Below, one piece after another: positions 56,877 to 64,000 of a stretch of DNA of 64,000 nt (its first letter is position 1; each line of letters begins with the position of its first letter). The stretch comes from Pirellula staleyi DSM 6068 (GTDB lineage Bacteria; Planctomycetota; Planctomycetia; Pirellulales; Pirellulaceae). Under the pieces are notes generated by a model. That model was not told where the DNA came from, did no database searches, and saw only the letters and a list, made by a program, of their open reading frames with translations. A program made the translations under genes and the position numbers. The stretch covers positions 123,936-187,935 of the forward strand of contig CAMCMB010000002.1 of assembly GCA_945875845.1 (NCBI GenBank), in the 5' to 3' direction.

Positions 56877-56940
56877 TCACCGGAGAGCTCTCGCCCTGCC
56901 ACAGTAATTTGGTAGCGGAAAGGCGCAAGCCGTCCGGTGA
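56877..56940. repeat. REP-like hairpin, TCACCGG...CCGGTGA family, copy 2
   Basis: TCACCGGAGAGCTCTCGCCCTGCC...GGCGCAAGCCGTCCGGTGA; homology to 2362-2427 continues into flanks. Confidence 0.82.
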
Positions 56941-57035
56941 ATCCAACAGAATAAATTCACAGCCTAGACGCAAACTCTGAATAGCTAATCGCGACTAAAC
57001 CATTGCTCAGAGTCGCGAAGCGACGTCATGGGATA

Positions 57036-57074
57036 GCCACGGGTAAGGTGGCGACAGCCACCGCAACCCGTGGC
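57036..57074. repeat. Hairpin GCCACGGGT-AAGGTGGC-GACA-GCCACCGC-AACCCGTGGC flanked by GTCGC/GCGAC mini-palindromes
   Basis: Read directly; flanked by AGTCGCGAAGCGACGTCATG and AGTCGCAACGCGACGGCATG. Confidence 0.85.
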
Positions 57075-57157
57075 ACCGTTTGCCCCTGCTATCGTGAGTC
57101 GCAACGCGACGGCATGTGTTGGAATGGTTTCACGCGCGTGGGGATCAAAGAAGAACA

Positions 57158-57204
57158 GGGATCAAAGGGATACACCACTTTTGCATCCCATCTGACGGAT
57201 GGGG
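57158..57204. repeat. GGGATCAAAGGGAyACACCACkTTTGCATCCCATyTGACGG repeat, copy 1
   Basis: About 40 bp shared with 58908-58950. Confidence 0.85.
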
Positions 57205-57575
57205 AAGCAAAGCAAATATCAAAAGTGGTCGAGTCGCCGGGCTCTCAGAGCAGAAGGTTCACGCGTGAGGACTTTATCCGTTCCTGCCGAGCAATCTCGT
57301 GACTGACAGCGCATACTTTCAGCCAGTAGCCCCAATCGATAACCTTTATTGGGTGTTACCAAAAGATAGTTAGATTGTCGCAGCGAGCCTTGCCTTTGCC
57401 TTGCATCGGGCTGGCACATGCGATTTTACCCCGAAGGCATGGACCGCCCCGTTTTTCTATTGGATTACTACAGAATCTTAAGTTCGGTACAATCCTATAC
57501 GGTGATAGCTAACTGGCTCTCGTCGACTCTAGAACTGAGATTCGTTCGCTGAGTAGCCAATCTGAAAAACGTCTT

Positions 57576-58898
57576 GTGAAGTACTTTATGTGGACAATTG
57601 AATTGGCAGTCATGGTCTTGATGATCGGCCTGAATAGTGTTTTTGCTGCCTATGAGATTTCATTAGCCTCGATCGGTATTGGCCGACTCCATGCTCTCCA
57701 GACCGAAAAGAAACGCGGAGCGGAAGCCTCGGTACGCATGAAAGAGAATATCGAAGGTAGCTTGGCCGTGGTTCAACTCGGGATCACTTTGGTCGGTGTT
57801 ATTGCGGCCGCGACCGGCGGCGCGGGTGCAGAGGAAATATTCGAGCCTGTTTTACTGGGGTGGGGGGTTCCAGAAAGTATTTCTCAAATATTGGCAATTA
57901 TGATCGTTGTTGTGCCATTGACGATCGTGACCATTGTTGGCGGAGAACTGGTGCCCAAAGTATTTGCGTTGCGTAACAAAGAACTTGTGTGCCTGACTTT
58001 GTCGCCAATCATGGAATGGTTCGCGGTCAGCGTAAAGCCAGCTGTATGGATTCTGGAAAGCTCAGTTGCTTGGATCATGCGATTGGGAGGTCGCCGTGAT
58101 GAGGATCGCGAGGACAAAGCCGCGATTCAGGAACTGCATGGTGCTGCGGCCTACGCGCGTATTTCTAGGTTGATCGGTCAGCGTGAGGAAGGCATTATCA
58201 TGAGCGCCTCAAGACTATCAACAACTCCTGTGAAGAAGATCGCTTTGCCTGCAGAGCACATGGATATGCTGGTCGCAGATGAAACGATCTCGGACGCATT
58301 GTTGGCTGCCCACCTAAATATGCATACCCGGTACCCTGTCACCGAAGAAGCAAGCAACGCACAACGAATCATTGGTTACGTCAACTTCAAAGACATCGTA
58401 GCCAATTTGCGATTCTCGCCGCACTCATCTTCGTTTCGAAAGCTGATTCGCTCTCTCGGTTCGTTCGATTCGGAGACCCCCGTTTCGGAATGTCTCGAAC
58501 GACTAATCCGAGAAAGAAGCCACATTGCCCTGGTCAAAGATCGCAAAGGTTTGATCGTCGGAATGATCACACTGGAAGACATCATCGAAGAACTGGTCGG
58601 GGAGATTCATGATGAGTTTGATCGTATACCGACTCACCTTAACAAGGCAGGAGACGGATGGATCGCAGGTGGCTTTGTGTCTCTTAATCAGCTACGCGAA
58701 GTGGCTGGAATTGATCTAAAGGCGATTGGTGATAAGCCACTCTATACTCTCAACGATTGGGTCTTTGAGTCGCTCGGTCGACCGCCCAAAGGTGGCGATT
58801 CGGTCAAAACAGATCGTTTTCAAATCATCGTTCGTAAAACCAGAAATGTGTTGGTTCTCGAAGCCTACCTAGCAGCTAACGAAGCGACCGCCGACTAG
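57576..58898 (+). CDS. CNNM/HlyC-CorC-like transmembrane protein with CBS domains
   Basis: ELAVMVLMIGLNSVFAAYEISLASIGIGRL, GITLVGVIAAATGGAGAEE, CBS region (ALVKDRKGLIVGMITLEDIIEELVGEIHDEFD), C-terminal CorC_HlyC region. Confidence 0.92.
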   Translation: MKYFMWTIELAVMVLMIGLNSVFAAYEISLASIGIGRLHALQTEKKRGAEASVRMKENIEGSLAVVQLGITLVGVIAAATGGAGAEEIFEPVLLGWGVPESISQILAIMIVVVPLTIVTIVGGELVPKVFALRNKELVCLTLSPIMEWFAVSVKPAVWILESSVAWIMRLGGRRDEDREDKAAIQELHGAAAYARISRLIGQREEGIIMSASRLSTTPVKKIALPAEHMDMLVADETISDALLAAHLNMHTRYPVTEEASNAQRIIGYVNFKDIVANLRFSPHSSSFRKLIRSLGSFDSETPVSECLERLIRERSHIALVKDRKGLIVGMITLEDIIEELVGEIHDEFDRIPTHLNKAGDGWIAGGFVSLNQLREVAGIDLKAIGDKPLYTLNDWVFESLGRPPKGGDSVKTDRFQIIVRKTRNVLVLEAYLAANEATAD

Positions 58899-58907
58899 CT
58901 TGGAGGG

Positions 58908-58950
58908 TGGGGATCAAAGGGACACACCACGTTTGCATCCCATTTGACGG
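58908..58950. repeat. GGGATCAAAGGGAyACACCACkTTTGCATCCCATyTGACGG repeat, copy 2
   Basis: Direct repeat of 57158-57204, immediately after the CNNM gene. Confidence 0.85.
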
Positions 58951-59170
58951 CAGTCAATGAACTAGCCTCACGGGAAAATTTCGGAGGTAATTTGTCGTTT
59001 TTTTTAAATGTTTCTGCGAAACCGTGTCGCGAACACGGATTCTTTTGCGATCTTAACAACGAGGTTTAGGAGCAAATGGAATGTTTCGCGTTTGGCTAAC
59101 ACAGTGTAAACGCATCCTGCTTAGGATTTCGCCGCATCGTGCGGCGAAGGTTTATCGCATAAGCCTAAAT

Positions 59171-59217
59171 CGGAATGGAAGGGAGCGGTCCTTCGAAAAG
59201 GGCCGCTCCTCATTCCG
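59171..59217. repeat. Inverted repeat (CGGAATG...GGAGCGG / CCGCTCC...CATTCCG)
   Basis: Read directly: CGGAATGGAAGGGAGCGGTCCTTCGAAAAGGGCCGCTCCTCATTCCG. Confidence 0.8.
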
Positions 59218-59264
59218 ACTTTGGGCTCCACGACGCTCGGGTTGCAACTCTGCAGAGCCTTGAT

Positions 59265-59463
59265 GCACGATGTAGCAACTGTAGCCATCGAGCACTGAAA
59301 TCAAGAAATAGAGCGTTCCGCCGGCGTTGATGTAGCTGACGTCAACATGCCATTGTTGGTGGATTTTCGTTGGTTGAATGTAGCCTGTGCCTTTCTCACT
59401 GGGAGTCACGATCTTGAGATCCAAACGACCAGCGGTCTTGAGAACTCGATAAGTTGAACTTGG
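59265..59463 (-). pseudogene. Truncated IS3-like transposase (integrase-core fragment)
   Basis: Reverse-strand SSTYRVLKTAGRLDLKIVTPSEKGTGYIQPTKIHQQWHVDVSYINAGGTLYFLISVLDGYSCYIVH resembles the rve-type transposase start; stop upstream, core truncated. Confidence 0.78.
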
Positions 59464-59561
59464 TCATGAAAATCTCTCCGGTACCAAGTGTATGTTGAAG
59501 AGTCTACCCAAGGGATTGGAAACTGCGAATCCAAACATGTCTCAAAAACTACGCGGAGGCG

Positions 59562-60383
59562 CTAAATAGTTGACATCCGGTATTCGATCGTGCCGATATT
59601 GAACTTCTTTAATTTGCTCATACCAAACGTAGTGGTCAAGGCTACGTCTGTTGCATCGCGTCCACGGGCCATGAGAACTCGGCCAATTCGCGGGACGTTA
59701 TTGCGGGGGTCGAAGGAATACCACTGACCATCGAGGTACACCTCCATCCAAGCGCTGAAATCCATTGGACTTGCGGACGGCGGAACCCCGATATCGCCGA
59801 GATAGCCGGTGCAATACCTGGCCGGAATATTGAGACAGCGACAAAGTGTGATCGCTAAGTGGGTGTAGTCTCTGCAGACACCCACTCGCTCGCGATAGGT
59901 TTCGAGAGCTGTTCGAGTTGCACGGGCCTGCATATAATCAAATTGAACGTGCTGATGCACAAAATCGGAAACAGCCTGAACTCGTGGCCAACCGGCTGGC
60001 GTCGATTTGAACAATTTCCAGGCCAAGTCTTTCAGTTCACTGTCCACTTCGCAATAACGACTAGCAAGCAGGTAGACCAAGGCCGAGTCGGGCAGTTGTT
60101 GCACAGGCGTTTGTCTTGCACTGGGAACTTGCAGGTCAGGGAGCCCGCAATCATCCACAACTGCTTCGTTGCGGAATACAACCGATCCAGCAGGGACAAA
60201 TGCGCGCCCACATCGATTTCCAAAGCCGTCTGTAAATTGAGAAACCGCAACCGAGGGTGTCAAGGTTAACCGCTCAGGACTTCTCAGCGTCGGATCGCGC
60301 GAGGGATGCAAATACATCATCATCGCAACAGGCGTCGGCTCCAGAAACTCGAACGCAATCTCAAAATCCACTTTTATTAGCAT
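59562..60383 (-). CDS. Transglutaminase-like family protein
   Basis: GVCRDYTHLAITLCRCLNIPARYCTGYLGDIG...DFSAWMEVYLDGQWYSFDPRNNVPRIGRV (Cys-His-Asp triad context). Confidence 0.92.
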   Translation of the reverse strand: MLIKVDFEIAFEFLEPTPVAMMMYLHPSRDPTLRSPERLTLTPSVAVSQFTDGFGNRCGRAFVPAGSVVFRNEAVVDDCGLPDLQVPSARQTPVQQLPDSALVYLLASRYCEVDSELKDLAWKLFKSTPAGWPRVQAVSDFVHQHVQFDYMQARATRTALETYRERVGVCRDYTHLAITLCRCLNIPARYCTGYLGDIGVPPSASPMDFSAWMEVYLDGQWYSFDPRNNVPRIGRVLMARGRDATDVALTTTFGMSKLKKFNIGTIEYRMSTI

Positions 60384-60424
60384 AAATTAAGCATACCCAT
60401 TCGCTCATGCAAAATCCATTCCTA

Positions 60425-60484
60425 AGTGGGATAGGCTTCCAGCCTGACATTTTCCTCTTCACAGGCGGGAAGCCTATACCACTC
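60425..60484. repeat. Hairpin of the AGTGGGATAGGCTTCCAGCC family
   Basis: AGTGGGATAGGCTTCCAGCCTGACAT / ACAGGCGGGAAGCCTATACCACT. Confidence 0.87.
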
Positions 60485-60569
60485 ATGTCCCGATCATTTG
60501 CTTATTACAATGCTGCTCGGTTCAGCGTGAATCCGAATGAGAATCCACCGCCCTGGAAATTGAAATCGC

Positions 60570-61667
60570 ATGCTTGCAGACGCAAAAGATCCCTCCAAAT
60601 CCGGCTTCAGCTCGGAACAAATCATTGCGATTGTTGCTTTGGTCGGCGTCAACGCCTTGTGGGGATTATCCTTTCCCATGATCAAGTCCATGAACCAACA
60701 GATGGAGCACGGATTTGCCCTCGAAGGCATGGCTGTTTCAACCTCGCTCCATGTTGCCTTCACGTCTGGGATGATTGGATTAAGATTTTTAATTGCGCTG
60801 GCGATGCTTTGTTTAATTTGTCCACGGCTTGTTCGCCTCGCGAGCAAGGAAGAATGGCAAGCGGGTCTCGTCGTCGGACTGTTATTCTATTTTGGTCTAG
60901 TTTTGCAAGTGATGGGATTGGCAACCATCCCGGCCTCGCGAAGCGGCTTCTTGACGAGTCTAACCGCCGTTTTCACCCCTATTTTTTCGGCGTTGATCCT
61001 CCGACAACTTCCCTCTTGGAATGTGGCCCTAGGAGTTTGCATCGCGTTGATTGGGGTTTCCGTTTTAACGGGTCTAATCGTGCTCGACAGCCGAGGGTTT
61101 GGAATTGCTCCGGATGGGATGAGTAAATGGACATTTGGGGATACGCTGACAACGCTAGGTTCGGTCTTATTCACGGGCCAGTTACTGCTGGTGGACTATT
61201 ACGGTCGGCGATTGAATTCAGCGGCAATCACACCTGGAATGTTTCTTGCAGTGGCCGTTGCTGCTGGACTAACCTTTTTGGTCATGCACACGATTTCGTT
61301 GCCTGAATCGCAATTCCAAAGTGACGGAACATGGCAAATTTGGAATTTTCTGTTCCTGAACCCAATCTTTTTCGGATTGGTTGTTTTTCTAGCCTTGTTT
61401 TGTTCCGTCATCGCTTTCTTGGGTATGAATAAATATCAACCCCATATCAGTGCCGTTCAAGCGAGTGTGATTTACAGCAGTGAGCCTGCATTTGCGTCCA
61501 CTTGGGCACTTTTTTTACCTGGACTTCTTGGGCTTTTGGCCGCAAATTTCGGGTACCCAAACGAGACCGTATCACTTCCGCTTTTCCTGGGAGGTTCTCT
61601 GATATTACTGGCCAACATTGTGGCTCTGTGGCCACGGCCGGAAAGTGGGGTAGACTCGCCGATATAA
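60570..61667 (+). CDS. DMT (EamA) family transporter
   Basis: Ten-TM pattern with ALVGVNALWGLSFPMIK, TIPASRSGFLTSLTAVFTPIFSALIL, VQASVIYSSEPAFASTWALF. Confidence 0.9.
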   Translation: MLADAKDPSKSGFSSEQIIAIVALVGVNALWGLSFPMIKSMNQQMEHGFALEGMAVSTSLHVAFTSGMIGLRFLIALAMLCLICPRLVRLASKEEWQAGLVVGLLFYFGLVLQVMGLATIPASRSGFLTSLTAVFTPIFSALILRQLPSWNVALGVCIALIGVSVLTGLIVLDSRGFGIAPDGMSKWTFGDTLTTLGSVLFTGQLLLVDYYGRRLNSAAITPGMFLAVAVAAGLTFLVMHTISLPESQFQSDGTWQIWNFLFLNPIFFGLVVFLALFCSVIAFLGMNKYQPHISAVQASVIYSSEPAFASTWALFLPGLLGLLAANFGYPNETVSLPLFLGGSLILLANIVALWPRPESGVDSPI

Positions 61668-61708
61668 TGACCCGTTACGATCGGCGACATCATAAATAGG
61701 ATAGTGGA

Positions 61709-62443
61709 ATGGGACATTGGGATAGTGCTGGAATACCAGACGACTTCGATGGATTGGTGCGAATGTTTCCGTTGCCTAACCTTGTGTTATTTCCTCACGT
61801 CATCCAAGCACTGCACATTTTTGAGCCCCGCTATTGTGATATGTTAACGGAGTCGCTCGAGTCGGATCATTTGATCACGATGGCGTTGTTGATTCCGGGT
61901 TGGGAAAATCATTATCAAGGCAAGCCGAAACTAGCCAGCGTGGTCTGTATTGGGCGCATTATTTCGCATTCGCCAACCGATGATGGGCGACACAATATCC
62001 TCCTTGCTGGCCTCCAGCGAGCCAGGATCGTCGAGGAGCTGGATGTCACGTCCAGTTTTCGCCAGGCTCGGGTCGAGCTTATGCCTGATGTTATGCCAGA
62101 AGATTTTAAAGACTCGATCGATGAACACCGACGAGAATTGCTGAACGTCTTTCGATCGGTGATTCCTCGAGATTCGGCAAACTCGAAGACGATTACGGAT
62201 CTGTTAACGCAACAGTTGCCGCTGGGAATTCTTACCGACATCATTTCTTACGCCGCAAATTTGCCAATTCCCATCAAACAGTTGCTGCTTGGGGAACCGA
62301 ATGTAAAAACTCGCTACTTAACCCTGATGGAGCACATGGTACCGATCATGTGCGGTGGCCAAGACACTTTGGGGGATGATCCGACCCAATCGTCACCCTC
62401 CAAAAGCGAATTGGAATTTCCACCGCCATTCAGCGACAATTAG
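61709..62443 (+). CDS. LON peptidase substrate-binding domain-containing protein
   Basis: VRMFPLPNLVLFPHVIQALHIFEPRYCDML...VVCIGRIISHSPTDDGRHNILLAGLQRARIVEEL; no AAA or protease domain. Confidence 0.9.
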   Translation: MGHWDSAGIPDDFDGLVRMFPLPNLVLFPHVIQALHIFEPRYCDMLTESLESDHLITMALLIPGWENHYQGKPKLASVVCIGRIISHSPTDDGRHNILLAGLQRARIVEELDVTSSFRQARVELMPDVMPEDFKDSIDEHRRELLNVFRSVIPRDSANSKTITDLLTQQLPLGILTDIISYAANLPIPIKQLLLGEPNVKTRYLTLMEHMVPIMCGGQDTLGDDPTQSSPSKSELEFPPPFSDN

Positions 62444-62444
62444 C

Positions 62445-63467
62445 TCATCGACGCTCGTTTGGTCCACTTAGGCCCACGAATTGGGAATTGGCACCGGCCG
62501 TCTGCTCGACCACCGAGAACTCGGCCCAGATCGGTAAGTGATCGGAGATTCGAACCGCCACTTCGATTCTGATCCCAAACAGTTCGCACAAGTCCAGCAC
62601 TCCACTCCTGCCGGTGTATTCGTTGGTCAGGCCACGGTCGAAAAGTATGTTGTCATAGGTGTTTTTTCGAATGGTGTTGGTGGGTTCATCCTCGACAGTC
62701 CAATAGATTCCTGGCATCTGAGCCAACGTTCCGAATTGTTTGGGGCTTGCATTCAAATCGCCCATTAAAATGACATCATCTTCTCGCGCAGAAAGATATT
62801 CGAATTCTCGAATCCCTTTGAGCACGCTGTGCATTACCGGCAATTCTTGTTTCACTTCATCTGGGTCGGTGTGAATATTGACTAGGGAGAATGTGAACGG
62901 GCGAACGTTGGGTGGAACTCGGGTGACAAATCGAGCCACCAGCGGTTCGCGATGTAGTAGGTCTGCGCTGTCCTCAATCGTATACGACGCGTCTAGACTG
63001 GTAACTACCTTGGTCGTGTCGAAGATGTAAGCGTACTGCTCTTTCGAGACGCTTCTGCCAAGTCGTGGGCCGATCAGATAGTCGTACTGTGCGCCACTCG
63101 CATTGATTTGACTTAGCAGGCGCGGAATCAGAGTCTGGTCTTTGGCGCGTACTTCTTGGATAGCAACGATGTCGAATAATTGGATCACGCTTGTAATCCG
63201 CTCCATGACCCAAGGGTCCTTCATTTTCTCCTCACCGAACGCTTGAATATTGAAGCTCGCGATGAGGATGGTTTGCGGCGTTCTATTGGGCACGCGTTGT
63301 GAGCGATTAACGGCGATCGCGGTGGATGAAGAGCGGGCTAAAACCATCTGTCCAGGCGTACTGGATTGGGTTGCAACAGAGGAATTCTCGACGGGTTCAC
63401 AGCCGAGGAAGCCATGAACCAGCAAAATCACTAACACATTTAAAACATGAATCGTCTGTTGCTTCAT
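62445..63467 (-). CDS. Secreted endonuclease/exonuclease/phosphatase (DNase I-like) lipoprotein
   Basis: SFNIQAFGEEKM...DIVAIQEVRAKD...VILMGDLNASPKQF...ISDHLPIWAEF; lipobox LVHGFLGCEP. Confidence 0.88.
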   Translation of the reverse strand: MKQQTIHVLNVLVILLVHGFLGCEPVENSSVATQSSTPGQMVLARSSSTAIAVNRSQRVPNRTPQTILIASFNIQAFGEEKMKDPWVMERITSVIQLFDIVAIQEVRAKDQTLIPRLLSQINASGAQYDYLIGPRLGRSVSKEQYAYIFDTTKVVTSLDASYTIEDSADLLHREPLVARFVTRVPPNVRPFTFSLVNIHTDPDEVKQELPVMHSVLKGIREFEYLSAREDDVILMGDLNASPKQFGTLAQMPGIYWTVEDEPTNTIRKNTYDNILFDRGLTNEYTGRSGVLDLCELFGIRIEVAVRISDHLPIWAEFSVVEQTAGANSQFVGLSGPNERR

Positions 63468-63499
63468 TCCCCTCGCCTCCTTGCTCGGGTTGATTCCTG

Positions 63500-63970
63500 C
63501 TACGCTTTTTGGCTCAAAGCCAATGCGCTTTCGATGAATCGTTTGAGTCTTGGGGCTGCAGTCGGAAGCTCTTTTTCGAGAAGTTCTCGGTTTGAGCTGA
63601 CTTCCTGTCCAAGTTCACAGATCGCCCAGCCTGCTCTTTCGCGAGCAGAGAGTTCCAAGGAACTGTCGGCCACGACTGTCGTGAGACCGGCCTGCAGATC
63701 CTGGACATCGTTGCGAGCCGATGCGCTCGAACCGATCCGACCTAGCAAAGTGCTAGCCCAATACACGCACGGAGACTTTCCTGATTTCAGTTGTTGGCAC
63801 AAAAAGGGAACGTCTTCCGGCCTGGGTGGTCCGCAATTCTCGAGAGCTTCGCTGGAATAATTTTGAATCGTCTCATCATGACTCTCCAACAAAGCCAGCA
63901 GTTCGGCTAGATTTTGCAATGCCAGTTCGGGATGCTGTGCATATTCAATGAGTTGTTTTGTGTCCGTCAT
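63500..63970 (-). CDS. HEAT-repeat-like hypothetical protein
   Basis: MTDTKQLIEYAQHPELALQNLAELLALLESHDETIQNYSSEALENCGPP..., paired-helix repeats. Confidence 0.6.
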   Translation of the reverse strand: MTDTKQLIEYAQHPELALQNLAELLALLESHDETIQNYSSEALENCGPPRPEDVPFLCQQLKSGKSPCVYWASTLLGRIGSSASARNDVQDLQAGLTTVVADSSLELSARERAGWAICELGQEVSSNRELLEKELPTAAPRLKRFIESALALSQKA

Positions 63971-64000
63971 CCAGTCCTCCTTGCCCACTTTTTCCAGGAA

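Noticed and set aside
57001-57575. Possible tRNA or small structured RNA in the repeat-rich gap
   Set aside because: No cloverleaf with TTCGA-type T-loop and CCA-compatible acceptor found by eye; the structure is explained by palindromic repeats.

Overview
This 64 kb window looks like a planctomycete chromosome (Pirellulaceae-like). The lineage call is inferred from three DUF1501 proteins, a DUF1559 pseudopilin-like protein, a PVC-type c-type cytochrome/HEAT protein, a DUF1570-like metalloprotease and a Tat-motif oxidoreductase fragment. Most of the window is ordinary housekeeping and envelope content. This includes sufC (partial) with a SufR-like regulator, recO, a BamD-like TPR lipoprotein, LptE-like and LptD-like proteins, an ABC-F ATPase, dnaN, purN, ilvB, nfeD and threonine synthase. 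It also includes a minimal three-gene Tad block (cpaB, rcpA/cpaC, cpaE), three Ser/Thr kinase-family proteins (one apparently a pseudokinase), a class III cyclase with FHA and GAF regions, transporters and several hypothetical secreted proteins. I saw no tRNA, rRNA, CRISPR array, prophage or intact mobile element. The least explained signal is a set of intergenic palindromic repeats. The strongest case is a nested compound palindrome present twice (about 8.52-8.71 kb and 21.19-21.39 kb), in which the inner 118-bp palindromic module has the same orientation in both copies while the outer module is inverted. Other repeats include a three-copy hairpin family whose arms supply the stop codons of two convergent ORFs, a two-copy TCACCGG hairpin, and direct repeats flanking a CNNM/CBS gene next to a decayed IS3-like transposase. 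All calls come from reading sequence and motifs; no searches were run.
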